64,000 nucleotides of DNA from Carcinoscorpius rotundicauda (Eukaryota; Arthropoda; Merostomata; Xiphosura; Limulidae), in assembly GCA_011833715.1 (NCBI GenBank), contig CM022397.1, forward strand, positions 4,836,001 through 4,900,000, in the 5' to 3' direction. A program made the position numbers and the translations under genes. Under the pieces are notes generated by a model. The model was given only the letters and a program-made list of their open reading frames with translations. It did not search any database and was not told the origin of the DNA. Position 1 is the stretch's first letter. Each line of letters begins with the position of its first letter. Positions 30,910-42,499 of the stretch are shown piece by piece.

Positions 30910-32296
30910 GTGTATTACTTAATCAGCATCAGTTGTTTGGAGGTTTATGGGGTTATGGGGTTATGCCCCGAAGAATTTTTGTACTTTAAAAGCTAAAATT
31001 TGTTTGTTGGTATTCACGTATCCCCAACACTGGTATTCAAAGCCGATGTGTGGAGGGAGGTTAAGGATTAAAAATGTAAATGTTAGCTTATTTTGGGGCC
31101 CCATGAATTCTATTATTTCCTGTGTTATCTAACAATTACTCGAATAATACAAAGTACATCTGTTAAATATACGTATTGTTCTTGAGAAATAATTCATATT
31201 AAGGAAAATAAAGAGCAGGTTTCGACCCCATATGTAGTGTATAAAATGTGAATATTTTGCTAATCCCACGAAGACTTTAAACTAACCTTTATTGTCAATT
31301 CGAGTTGAGGTTTCTTTATTCACAAACGTTTGAACGAATAATGTGTCTTTCTGATAGATGGCGTTCTATATTCTTTTCTTCAACCAGAGTGACACGTCAG
31401 CTATTGTTGATGCGTGACACAAAACAACCAAAAAACAAATAAATAATAATCTATTCTCATCACTAACTTTATAAAGACTTCGCAGTTTCACAAAAAAAAC
31501 AAAAAAACTCTCGAATACAAAACGTTTCATTCATTTGCGTTTCGTGCGTTCTCCATTAGAATATTAATTGAATGCACTACGTTTCTGGTTAAATATAGTT
31601 TCTTGATAATTGCTACATCCATTAATTTGTTTCAGCGAAAAGTCACAGTTTCTTGTGTCAACTTCGGAGAATCAAACCCCGGATCTTACAACTTAAGTCT
31701 TTAGATATATCGCTTTTCAAATCGGTGATTTTTTTTAAATAAAATAATATGAATAGTATATGTTTGATTTTTATACCGGCGAAATTTTTGTTCTATTTTT
31801 AAATATTAATAACTTTTCTTGGCATGTTTCATTTTAGCTCTAATAATGAAAAATATATTATCGAGCTAATGATTATCTAATTTTAACTCTAATTCTACAG
31901 GCGAGAGTTAGTACGAAAATAATTCTTTGAAATGCGATAACAACGTTGTTGTTGTTTTTTAACACTGTCATGGCATCCAGACAGTTTGTCTCTCAGTATA
32001 TCTAATGATGGTTTTCTTAGTGCTATTTTATGAAAAAGAAAATATATATTATCGAGCTAATGATTATCTAGAAATAACTTCTAAGTTCTAAGTGGCCAAT
32101 CAGCCAAATGTTGACAAAAATCAAAACAACAACAAACACTTACTCTCTATTATAACGACACGTATTGTGTGTGGAACACCAAGAGAGTACAGTTCAAACG
32201 GTTCCGTAAGACGAGTTGGAGTATATAAGTAGGACATTCCGTGGAATGAGAAGAACTTAGCAAATTAATGTCTCATTTAAATGTAGTTTTTAGTTT
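30910..32296. other. Intergenic sequence, nothing firmly recognised
   Basis: A tRNA-like reversed remnant (GGAGAATCAAACCCCGGATC) is at about 31655-31715. ATATATTATCGAGCTAATG and TGATTATCTA recur at 31855 and 32045, a short dispersed repeat. No gene is seen. Confidence 0.4.
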
Positions 32297-32384
32297 ATAT
32301 ATATGCAAAAACGGCTCGTTTGGGTTGAGAAAATATTTTACATAGAAGAGCAAACAACGTTTCGACCTTCTTCGGTCATCGTCA
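32297..32384 (-). mobile_element. End fragment of the composite-element family
   Basis: AAAAACGGCTCGTTTGGGTT, GAGAAAATATTTTACATAG and CAACGTTTCGACCTTCTTCG then GTCATCGTCAGG are the reverse of the right end of the 19992-20850 element. It joins directly to a SINE A. Confidence 0.85.
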
Positions 32385-32607
32385 GGTTTGCTTGTTTGTT
32401 TTTTGGAATTTCACACAAAACTACTCGAGGGCTATCTGTACTAGCCGTCCCTAATTTAGCAGTGTAAGACTAGAGGGAAGGCAGCTAGTCATCACCACCC
32501 ACCGCCAACTCATGGACTAATCTTTTACCAACGAGTAGTGGGATTGACCGTCACGATATAACGCCCCCACGGCTGAAAGGGCGAGCATGTCTGGTGTGAT
32601 GGGATAT
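32385..32607 (-). mobile_element. SINE A, 5'-truncated
   Basis: Reversed tail and body up to GCGAGCATGTCTGGTGTGAT; the tRNA-like head is absent. Confidence 0.9.
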
Positions 32608-32727
32608 ATGAAAGAAAGACCACAACACGTAATTTTAGGACTACAAGATGTGGAATTCACACAAACAGATCAGGTTGAATGATGACACTTGTTCGTTTGA
32701 CATCAGTGTTCTTCCCTTTCCTTCAGT

Positions 32728-33001
32728 TTGGGCCCGGCATGGCCAAACGCGTTAAGGCGTGCAACTCGTAATCTGAGGGTCGCAGGTTCGCATCCCCGTC
32801 ACACCAAACATGCTCGCCCTTTCAGCCGTGGGAGCGTTATAATGTGACAGTCAATCCCACTATTTGTTGGTAAAAGAGTAGCCCATGAGTTGACGGTGGG
32901 TGGTGATGACTAGCTGCCTTCCCTTTAGTCTTACACTGCTAAATTAGGGACGGCTAGCACAGATAACCCTCGTGTAACTTTGCGCGAAACTCAAAAACAA
33001 A
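32728..33001 (+). mobile_element. SINE A, full length
   Basis: One of the best-preserved plus copies: GGGCCCGGCATGGCCAAACG, B box GGTTCGCATCC, complete body and tail. Confidence 0.95.
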
Positions 33002-33224
33002 CTCACCTTACGAACCACATGTCAACACCACATGAAATCTGTTCCTTGAACCAAAGATCAACACCACACGAAACTTGTCTTAACCCTCCACCACTTAGGG
33101 CCATGATTTGCTCTATCGTCGAAAGTGAGAAATGTAAATTTCTACTCTGTAAAAAGTGGTGGTTTTGAGAACAGATTTATTTTTATCGCTAAAACTTGAA
33201 AATTTGTTATTCAAAGAGACGCCA

Positions 33225-33330
33225 TGATTTGACGATGGGTGGTGATGACTAGCTGACGTCCCTCTAGTTTTACACTACTAAATTAGGAATAGGTAGCCCT
33301 TTTGTAACTTTGCGCGAAATAAAAACACAA
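33225..33330 (+). mobile_element. SINE A 3' fragment
   Basis: Begins at TTTGACGATGGGTGGTGATG and runs through the tail to GCGCGAAATAAAAACAC. Confidence 0.85.
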
Positions 33331-33452
33331 CAAAGGAATATATTATCATTTCATTTGATGCGATAGAGATGAATATTACATAATATGTCACCTGCTAGTG
33401 AGGATCACAGAATTGCATATTAAACCCTCATGTTTTACCTGCTCTTGAAGGT

Positions 33453-33716
33453 GGCCTGGCATGGCCCAGCGCTTTATAATCTGAGGGTCGCAGGTTCGAG
33501 CCCAAGTCGTGTCAAACATGCTCGCCCTCTCAGCCGGGGGGGGGCGTTATAACGTTACAGTCAATCCCACTATTCGTTGATAAAAGAGTAGCCCAAGAGT
33601 TGGCGGTGAGTGGTGATGACAAGCTGCCTTTCCTCTAGTCTTACACTGCTGAATTAGGGACGGCTAGCACAGATAGCCCTCGAGTAGCTTTGTGTGAAAT
33701 TCAAAAAACAAAAAAA
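33453..33716 (+). mobile_element. SINE A, full length with 14-bp duplication
   Basis: CTGCTCTTGAAGGT at 33439-33452 and 33717-33730 flanks the element exactly. The head has a deletion between GCGC and TTTATAATCTG. Confidence 0.95.
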
Positions 33717-33948
33717 CTGCTCTTGAAGGTTACCAGATTAGAAAGTGAAATAAATTTATGTTTGAAAATATTCTCCACCGAAAAACAAGCTACACTAATA
33801 TTTTGGTTTCAGCATTCGAAGAAATAATTCTAAGGTTTCTATTTTTTTTTGTTCTCGACACAAGAAACACACTTCTAGTTTGAAAGAATCGTGTATTGTG
33901 CTATTTTTTTTATCTATTGGAGACTGAAATATAACTGCGCAAAAATAA

Positions 33949-34137
33949 GTGAAAGTAGCAGTCCTTGAAATGCCAAACTGGTGTTGTTGTTTTTTTAGAA
34001 ATCTCAAAAGTGTTTATTTACTTTACGTGGATGATCTAGGTAACACATATAAGGACATGAACGATATTCGTAAGCTCGCAGACCGTAAAAACTCTATTGC
34101 ATATTTTGCTGGACCATTGTGTGCTGTAAATCTGTAA
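33949..34137 (+). other. Short open frame, coding status uncertain
   Basis: A 62-codon frame whose last 45 codons follow a possible acceptor (TTGTTGTTTTTTTAG at about 33998). It contains LLYVDDLGNTYKDMNDIRK and ends FAGPLCAVNL. The YVDD string recalls reverse transcriptase, but no other RT motif is nearby. No family is assigned. Confidence 0.12.
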
Positions 34138-34561
34138 AATAGTTCGTCAGGAGTAGTTCACTGGTTAGTTTTACATTGTCATCTATTTTACTGTATTGCA
34201 TTTAATTACAAACTGTTGCAGAATATCTCGCGCTCTTAACAATAAATACATAAAACGGATTTAAAGCACCACTCCGAAAACATCTTCAATAACTCGCTCT
34301 TCATTTTACCTTGAGAACGTGTCTCTGGGGTCCACTGAATGGTCTAGAAATATCAAACGGTGAATACAGAAGATTATTTAAGAAGATGAACTGACATAAA
34401 CTTTTCTTCATTTATTCACATTTATCACACTGTGAAACAACCGTGAATCTCAACATTAATGGGACAGGTGTAAGTGTATCAACGTTTAGACCTTCAGGTT
34501 AAAGAAAAGATGACCCAAGGGGGTTGAAACGTTGTTCTGTGCATTATTTTAATTGATGTTT

Positions 34562-34812
34562 TAATTTGTTTGTTTTGAATTTCGCTCAAAGCTACTCGAG
34601 GACTATCTGCGCTAGCCGTCCCTAATTTAGCAGTGTAAGACTAGAGGGAAGGCAGCTAGTCATCACCACCCACCGCCAACTCTTGGGCTACTCTTTTACC
34701 AACGAATAGTGGGATTGACCGTCACATTATACACCCCCACGGCTGGGAGGGTGAGCATGTTTAGCGCGACCCTTGGATTACGAGTCGCACGCCTTACGCG
34801 CTTGGCCATGCT
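34562..34812 (-). mobile_element. SINE A, subfamily lacking the B box
   Basis: The reversed copy reads TTTAGCGCGACCCTTGGATT where the intact subfamily member at 38949 has a further ~19 bp containing the B box. It shares ATTATACACCCCCACGGC and CCTTACGCGC with the copy at 35997. Confidence 0.9.
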
Positions 34813-35412
34813 ACAAAAATGAAGACAAATCGTGTAATAAGTTATTCAGAGACAAAAAATACGCTGCTTATGGAGGTTACGTACTAACGTATCTCACTGA
34901 ATACCTTATAAGACAGTATTTATTAATTCAGTATCAATTTACATACTCATGGCTAATGAATTGTATTCTCAGTGATTAGTCATTAAGGAGAAGGCATATC
35001 GCTATCATAAAGTGATCAAAAAATCTTAACATTTCTGTTTTGACTACAACTTCACTGAAAGCAAATAAAAAATCGAGCATCACGAGTTACGTTATTTATT
35101 CTTCGACTCAAAATTCTCATCAGGAACAATCCGAGCTTATCTGTTCAGTTAAAAAAAAAAGTACAATTTGACAGACGACAAATATGCCAATCTTCATCAC
35201 ATTTCATGCGACAACCCTAAAGTTTATCTTAGGCCCAACTGGGTGACTTTCATGCTACAAAGTGATGTTGCAAAATTCTTAGCTTGTTTTTTTTTATTTG
35301 CGTGCAATGCACATTGAAGTCCGAATTTGATAAACTGTCAGGTTAAAGTTTATCGCGGATATCTAATAATTAAATGTTTCAGGATCTGACTTACTAACTC
35401 TTATTTTACTAA
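34813..35412. other. Intergenic sequence, nothing recognised
   Basis: No repeat or coding region that I can support. Confidence 0.4.
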
Positions 35413-35424
35413 TTGTGATAATGA

Positions 35425-35677
35425 TTTCTTTCTTTGTTTTTGGAATTATTTACAAAGCTACTCGAGGGCTATCTGTGCTAGCCGTCCCTAATTTAGCAGT
35501 GTAAGACTAGAGGGAAGGTAGCTAGTCATCACCACCCATCGCCAACTCTTGGGCTACTCTTTTACCAACGAATAGTGGGATTGACCGTCACATTATAACG
35601 CCCCCACGGCTGAAAAGGCGATCATGTTTGCTGTGACGGGGATTCGAACCCACGACTCTCAGATTACGAGTCGTACG
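35425..35677 (-). mobile_element. SINE A, 5'-truncated with 12-bp duplication
   Basis: TTGTGATAATGA at 35413-35424 and 35678-35689 bounds a copy that stops at ACGAGTCGTACG, inside the head. Truncation together with a duplication shows that it happened during insertion. Confidence 0.95.
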
Positions 35678-35996
35678 TTGTGATAATGAAGAAAGGAGGC
35701 TGATGTTTCTGAAAGAAAAGAAAGATGGAGTAAAGACGAGTGGTGTACGCAAAACACGCGAAATTTTTAAAGGATCAATTCAATAAATGATTTTGATGTA
35801 AATTTAGTGACTGATTATTTAAGTTTTCTGAATTAAGTATCATTTGTTTAAAATTTCAAATTATGCATTGGTCATAAAAAATACTATATATCACAGACAT
35901 TTATTGGGGAGTAGAAAAAAAGAAGCACAGTTCAAACCTCGGACTTCAATGTTTTAAGTGTGTAAGCTTCCATTGACCTACTTGGAATATTCAGTG

Positions 35997-36246
35997 TTTG
36001 TTTTGGAATTTCGCACAAAGCTACTCGAGGGCTATCTGTGCTAGCCGTCCCTAATTTAGCAGTGTAAGACTTGAGGGAAGGCAACTAGTCATCACAACCC
36101 ACCGCCAACTCTTGGGCTACTCTTTTACCAACGAATAGTGGGATTGACCATCACATTATACACCCCCACGGCTGGGAGGGCGAGCATGTTTAGCGCGACC
36201 CTCGGATTACGAGTCACACGCCTTACGCGCTCGGCCATGCCAGGCC
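35997..36246 (-). mobile_element. SINE A, subfamily lacking the B box, 11-bp duplication
   Basis: AATATTCAGTG at 35986-35996 and 36247-36257. Same B-box deletion as the copy at 34562; the head otherwise continues to CTCGGCCATGCCAGGCC. Confidence 0.95.
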
Positions 36247-36254
36247 AATATTCA

Positions 36255-36900
36255 GTGAAAATGGACAATATCACAATACTAATACCTTTAAAATGACAAA
36301 ATAAAGTTTTAGCAATTCCAACAATACGAACAATGTAAACATACCAAAACCTTTAAACTGCTAAATCACAGTTTTAGTAGTTATAACAATACGAACAATG
36401 TAAACATACTAAAACCTTTAAACTGCTAAAACACAGTTTTAGTAGTTATAACAATACGAACAATGTAAACATACTAAAACCTTTAAACTGCTAAAACACA
36501 GTTTTAGTAGTTATAACAATACGAACAATGTAAACATACCAAAACCTTTAAACTGCTAAATCACAGTTTTAGTAGTTATAACAATACGAACAATGTAACC
36601 ATACCAAAACCTTTAAACTGCTAAATCACAGTTTTAGTAGTTATAACAATACGAACAATGTAACCATATTAAAACCTTTAAACTACTAAAACACAGTTTT
36701 AGTAGTTTTAACAATACGAACAATGTAACCATACCAAAACCTTTAAACTACTAAAACACAGTTTTAGTAGTTTTAACAATACGAACAATGTAACCATATT
36801 AAAACCTTTAAACTACTAAAACACAGTTTTAGTAGTTTTAACAATACGAACAATGTAACCATATTAAAACCTTTAAACTATAAAATCACAGTTTTAATAG
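36255..36900. repeat. 65-bp minisatellite with hairpin core, about 9-10 units
   Basis: Unit AACAATACGAACAATGTAAA, CATACTAAAACCTTTAAACT, GCTAAAACACAGTTTTAGTA then GTTAT. In the later units AACTACTAAAAC-ACA-GTTTTAGTAGTT is a 12-bp-arm inverted repeat. The start abuts the SINE A duplication. Confidence 0.95.
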
Positions 36901-36904
36901 TCAT

Positions 36905-37890
36905 CTGTCCGTTTTCTATGAAGTTCAACAGTACTATTTGTTTGGTTTATAAACAACATTACTCAAAGAATAGAACTTTAAAAAGTTCTCCAAGTGCAAT
37001 TTTACATTGAATATTTGACCATTCATAATTTAATCTTAACTGTATCTAAGAATCTTTGTATTTATAAAACGTACACCAACTGTCTGGAGAGTAACGTAGT
37101 ATTTTATGAGCAGATGACTGGTTGTTTTAAAAGCTGGTTAACTTAAAACTGGCTGTAATAACTGGAACGACGTTGTAACCATAAACTTTATGTTCCACAT
37201 ATCCGACAGTAAACATGTTTTATATAACAGGGCTCGTCCTTTAATTATTCCGTTTAATTATTTTGAAATTCTATTCGATGTGTTTCCGTTTATTGTCTAC
37301 TTTAATCTAGTTTTAGATTGATCGAGATTTGAGGGTTTCGTGACATTTTGATTCACGTGCTGGGCTAATACACGTTTCGTGAATCTTATCAGGTTTTATA
37401 ACTGTTAAAGACGGAGAACTTTTAAACTGAATTAAAACAATGTAAGATTAACAGCATCATATATTTCACGAACACGGACTTTATCTCTACTTTTTTTAAA
37501 ATTATAACAAAGTTTCTTCACAAACAACATTTATAGTTAACTTTCCATCTATCAACAAATAAACATTTTGAGATGGTCCCATGCTTGGACGTCTACGTCT
37601 AACTGACCACGAGAAAAGCATGGTCGTCTGAGAATATTCAACACAATTTAAAGTGTCAACACGTATAGTTTGTTTGAGACTGACTCAATACGGTACGAAT
37701 CAATAGTACGAATAGTGTTTGCATATAACTTTTGGTTGAGACTGGCCGAACAATCTAGGGGGAACTATGGTGAAGAAAAGCGTATAATTTTCTTAACATA
37801 TACATAGAAAGTTCAAAGTAATAAATAAAAAAAATTAGCACCAATACACATACCTTCACGTAAAACGTTCACAATTCACTATTAAAGGCA
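36905..37890. other. Intergenic sequence, nothing recognised
   Basis: AT-rich, no supported element. A very degenerate SINE-head-like stretch may lie at about 37895-37985. Confidence 0.4.
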
Positions 37891-37989
37891 CATCCTGCTG
37901 AAGCTGCCACCTGGTGGGAGATCGGTAAACTAACAGAGTTACAGCGCTAAGATCCGGCGTTCAAATTTGATTAGTGTACTTGACATTCG

Positions 37990-38870
37990 TCTGTCTTTCA
38001 GATAGTTTCTCTGTTATTTCTTCAAGTTGTGTGTACTAAATTATTCATGATGCCATGAAAGCTGAAAAAGGTGCTTTTAGTTTAATTCAAGTCGCTAAAA
38101 GTTGCACGTTCAACCTTTTATTTTCTGTTTTGAAGTCTCCACATCACGCGACTTTTGTTGTTATTTTTGAAAGTAAGTAACGTTGTTTCATTATCTACCT
38201 TGACTAATTTAACGAATTTCGAATTCCGTCTACATTCAATGACATTCCTTTCAGTCACTCTTAATTTTGGTAAGAAAACTCGTGAGACATAAAATGGTCA
38301 TTAGCTCTATTTCTTTCTTTTTTTTTTTTGCTAGAATAATTCGATGAGAAAATTTATATAAAAATACTTTCAGTGGTTTTTTAAAAGCTTTTTGCAACAA
38401 GCATTAATTTTGATATTGAGATATTTTATTTTAATTGCATTTACTTAACTGTTTTCGTCACTTAACATCAGTACCTCATAAAAATAATGAAATCATGTAT
38501 GTCATTGGATGTCTGTTACGATCAGTTGTGCTTGTTTCAGTCCCTTCTATAAAATATATCTTCTAATTTATGATCTACGAATTACATAGATTTACGAGAA
38601 AGCAATATTTCAGAGAGACTTTGTAAACTATTACCATATGTCCTCAGTAGATTTCGGCAACATATATTCAAGATTGTTTTTGAACATACGAAAAAGGCTT
38701 AAGATTTCTGTTTCTTCAGTAATTTTCCAGGAAACCCCCATTTGATAAGTGTTTATAACCGTTATTTATATTTAAGAAAGAAAATGATATTGTAGCGATA
38801 AAGAAGGAGTTCTTAACTGCCCTATATAATGATACAAAACTAGCATTTTCTTAATATATTACTTTGGAAA
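37990..38870. other. Intergenic sequence, nothing recognised
   Basis: No open frame, splice pair or repeat that I can support. Confidence 0.4.
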
Positions 38871-38874
38871 TTAT

Positions 38875-39268
38875 CTTTGTGAACCTGACGATGACCGAAG
38901 AAGGTCGAAACGTTGTTCGCTCTTCTATTTAAAATATTTTCTGAACCCTTTTTTTGTTTGTTTGTTTTGAAACTTCGCACAAAGATACTCGAGGGCTATC
39001 TGTGCTAGCCGTCCCTAATTTTGCAGTGAACGCTAGAAGGAAGGCAGCTAGTCATCACCACCCACCGCCAACTCTTGGGCTACTCTTTTACCAACGAATA
39101 GTGGGATTGACAGTGACATTATACACCCCCACGGCTGGGAGGGCGAGCATGTTTAGCACGACGAGGGCGCGAACCCGCGACCCTCGGATTACGAGTGCAC
39201 GCCTTAACGCGCTCGGCCATGCCAGGCCTTTTCTGAACCCAAACGAGCCGTTTTTGCACATAAAATAT
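38875..39268 (+). mobile_element. End fragment of the composite-element family, split by a SINE A
   Basis: TTTGTGAACCTGACGATGAC, CGAAGAAGGTCGAAACGTTG and TTCGCTCTTCTATTTAAAAT precede the SINE; CAAACGAGCCGTTTTTGCAC follows it. Without the SINE the sequence matches the right end of 19992-20850. Confidence 0.85.
38949..39228 (-). mobile_element. SINE A, full length with 12-bp duplication
   Basis: TTTTCTGAACCC at 38937-38948 and 39229-39240. Subfamily with GGGAGGGCGAGCATG and an intact B-box region (GAGGGCGCGAACCCGC). Confidence 0.95.
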
Positions 39269-39647
39269 TTGGCATATATATTTTATTTCTTATTTAAACT
39301 GTTCTACGTTATGCTTTGATGTATAACCTGGAGCAGTTTCTCTAAAACATGAGAAATTGTTTCTACTTCCATACACTGTTAGAACTCTTAAGAAAACGGT
39401 TATATTTCCTCTACGTTGTTATCTCAGTTTCCAGAGCAACAAATGACGGCTACCAACTGAGTGGACAAAGTGAAAATCGGCGAAAGTTGGAGGATCTATT
39501 TTACTCACTTTGGTTTCTGATTGCGCCTGGAATTTTAATAAAAATATATTATATTACATCCTATAAATAAATTACTTCTGGTAGAAAGGAGAAATTTCGT
39601 AATTTGTGTTGTTGTAACATATCAAAGATTATTGGAGTTTCTTTTCG

Positions 39648-39919
39648 CTTTGTTTGTTTGTTTTTGTTTTTGGAATTTCGCACAAAGCTACTCGGGGGCT
39701 ATCTGTGCTAGCCGTCCCTAATTTAGCAGTGTAAGACTAGAGGGAAGGCAGCTAGTCATCACCACCCACCGCCAACTCTTGGGCTACTCTTTTACCAACG
39801 AAAAGTGGGATTGACCGTAACATTATACACCCCCACGGCTGGGAGGGTGAGCATACGGGTATCGAAACCCGGATTTTTGTGTGTAAGTCCGCAGAGATAC
39901 CGCTGAGCCACTGGGGGGC
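39648..39919 (-). mobile_element. Chimeric SINE: SINE B head fused to SINE A body and tail, with ~9-bp duplication
   Basis: In transcription order a SINE B head (39919 to about 39854: CCCCCCAGTGGCTCAGCGG, GGGTTTCGATACCCGTA) runs without a gap into the SINE A body (from 39853: TGCTCACCCTCCCAGCCG) and its tail. TTCTTTTCG at 39639-39647 and 39920-39928 flanks the whole, so the fused form moved as one unit. Confidence 0.85.
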
Positions 39920-40310
39920 TTCTTTTCGGACTAATATTGTATGATTTTGGTAAAACAGAAATATATGGATTTTTTTTGCATGGATGACAAATTTCTGGAG
40001 TTCCTTTTTCTGACTAAATACAACATAATTTTGTTGATTTTTTAACATAAAACTGTTAGAGAGGGATTTTATATTTGCTATTTTTGGAAGATAGTTCCTG
40101 GATTTACGTTCATATATATAAGTATTTTAAATATTCACTGAACTTTAGATACGTAAAAATGTCACTTACTATTCTTTTACTTCTTGTTATTGTTTTCGAA
40201 CAAAATCGGACTGAAATTTCTGACAGTTAAAAATGTTTTCATTAAATCACAGAAATCAAATTAGTTTGCGTATTTTGTGTTACGTTCTGAAACGTTTTAA
40301 TCCTGTCACA

Positions 40311-40447
40311 GGCCCCCCAGTGGCTCAGCGGTATGTCTGCGGACTTACACGCTAAAATCCGGGTTTCGATACCCGTGGTGGGCAGAGCACAGATAGCCCA
40401 TTGTGCAGCTTTGTGCTTAATTCTAAAAACAACAACAAAAAACAATT
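40311..40447 (+). mobile_element. SINE B, full length with 10-bp duplication
   Basis: ATCCTGTCAC at 40300-40309 and 40448-40457. One of the cleanest SINE B copies. Confidence 0.95.
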
Positions 40448-40459
40448 ATCCTGTCACCT

Positions 40460-41115
40460 AGTGGACTATCTCACGGTTTCTTAATATTCAATTCGTGTTT
40501 TTAAATTCAGAAGAAGGCGAACTACATCCCAGGACTCATTTTACACGTATGCTATTATGCAGTCTGAAAACTCAATAAAATGAACACTGAGCCCAACATG
40601 CAATAAATCTACCTGGCTTGGTATTGAAAGGCAATTTCTAACAAGCGAGACTTAATTTTGAATCTAGGATTTTAAAATAACTTACGCGTAATAAGTAAGT
40701 TTCTGACTAAATAACTAAAACACTGGGTATTTAAACCTTATAAATGTCGTTTATTAAAATTTTTTAGTTAGTATGAGTTTGCAGGCTTGACAAAGAAACG
40801 TCAGTAACACACTTCAGATAACTCGTTTCGCAAGTTCCAGAAAACTCGTAAACTGACTTTGTTACACTTTCAATAAATAAATAAGTAGCGAAAGAGAAAA
40901 TTAGTTCTAAATAAATTTGTTTGTTTTTTCTTGTTAGAGTTCTGAAACTTCTTACCAGGAAGATCACGGTATTGCTCACTAGCTCGCCCCTAACCCCCTC
41001 AAAAAACGAAAAAAAAACAAACTACAAAATCTAAAAAAAAAAAGTTACTTTTTTGAGTTACTTGTAAGTTGAAGCTTCGCAGCCATGGGCATATTAATAT
41101 ATTCTCTAAAAATGA
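40460..41115. other. Intergenic sequence, nothing recognised
   Basis: A 71-codon minus open frame (40764-40979) shows no family similarity. Confidence 0.35.
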
Positions 41116-41117
41116 TG

Positions 41118-41215
41118 CGCCCTCTCCCTGGTGGCACACCAGCATGCTTGCGGAGTTACAACGCTGAAAATCGGGTTTCGATACTCGTTCTGTGTTCAAT
41201 TGCGCACAAACAAAC
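41118..41215 (+). mobile_element. SINE B, degenerate
   Basis: CGCCCTCTCCCTGGTGGCAC, TTACAACGCTGAAAATCGGG and TTTCGATACTCG then a shortened tail. Confidence 0.8.
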
Positions 41216-41777
41216 TAACTGAAAGCGAATAAAAAAGTGACAAATCAGCGTCGTGAAATTCAATTTCATACCCACTTCAATAACGTACACGTGATACTCA
41301 GTTAGTAAATCCAATTGCCTGTCTTAATAATATATTTATTGAATAAAATAACGACACAGTATGTAATCATATCCTGCTACACACGCACTTCGTCTGCCAT
41401 TTCTTTAGCCATTAACTTCATTGACTGTACTTATATAGAAGCAAATTACTGTTTATTATAGGCAATCAATAACATATAGATTTAGAAATAGGTTTGTTTC
41501 TTACAGGCGCCATATTGCTTTCTTTCTTTGCGTCTCTGAGTTTATTCGTTCTCTTTCACATCTTACAGTTTATTTTCTATTTGTCTTCTTTAAAATCCTG
41601 TTTTTTATATATGTTCGTTTCTCAAACTCGTGCCAAACCTATTATTTTCTTCATTTTTTTTACTTTTACCTTGTAATTACTTCTTGTATATTGAATTATA
41701 ACCTTTTGTCTTAACCATAGGGGGAGTCTTGTAGTTTCCACATCAGCTGAATACAGAAAGGTAGCCTCAAACTTATG

Positions 41778-42047
41778 GCCTGGCACGGCCTAGCGCGTTA
41801 AGGCGTGCGCTTCGTAATCTGAGGGTCGCGGGTTCGCGCCCGAGGCGCGCAAAACATGCTCGCCCTCCCAGCCGTGGGTGCGTTATAATGTGACGGTCAA
41901 TCCCACTATTCGTTGGTAAAAGAGTAGCCCAAGAGTTGGCGGTGTATGGTGACGTCTAGCTGCCTTCCCTCTAGTCTTACACTGCTAAATTAGGGACGGC
42001 CAGCACAGATAGCCCTCGAGTAGCTTTGTGCTAAATTCCAAAACAAA
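41778..42047 (+). mobile_element. SINE A, near full length
   Basis: Head GGCCTGGCACGGCCTAGCGC, B-box region altered to GGTTCGCGCCC; body and tail complete. Confidence 0.9.
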
Positions 42048-42111
42048 AGCCTTATACTTCAACCAACTTCCAATAACACAACATAATGTAATCCCCTAAT
42101 TTATTATAGAT

Positions 42112-42309
42112 TGTCGTCCTTTCAGCCGTTGGGGGCTTCATGATGTGATGAATATTTCCATTATTCGTTGGTAAAAAAAATATATAGTCCAAGAATTGGC
42201 AGTGGATGGAGATGACCAGCTGCCTTTTCTCTAATCTTTCATTAACATATTAGAGACAACTAGCGCAGATAACCATCGTGTAGCTTTACGCGACATTCAA
42301 ACCAAACTT
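42112..42309 (+). mobile_element. SINE A, headless and degenerate
   Basis: Begins at CGTCCTTTCAGCCGTTGGGG and runs to GCGACATTCAAACC. Confidence 0.85.
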
Positions 42310-42311
42310 TA

Positions 42312-42476
42312 GAGACTGGCTACTTTCATCAACTCTTTCAGTTTCAACCGATGTTATTTTACACCTAATAGGGTTATAATTATGATTAACAATACTGCCA
42401 GTGTTTAAGAGTCCAACATCATTGGACAGTTTGCATACGACGTCCTTCAAAAAATCATCACTGAAAATGTACACCT
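42312..42476 (-). CDS. Possible exon, unknown product
   Basis: The minus strand is open here. Two overlapping acceptors are possible (CTTAATCAG before 42476, or ACATTTTCAG about 14 nt further in). The peptide includes SDDFLKDVVCKLSNDVGLLN and IVNHNYNPIRCKITSVETER, which look protein-like, and a possible donor CTATTAG|GTGTAA lies inside. The open frame ends in the adjacent SINE A fragment. No family is recognised; chance is quite possible. Confidence 0.2.
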
Positions 42477-42499
42477 GATTAAGGCACTTTGATGACACT

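Noticed and set aside
33949..34137. Reverse transcriptase fragment suggested by YVDD
   Set aside because: A single four-residue match with no neighbouring RT motifs or LINE sequence.
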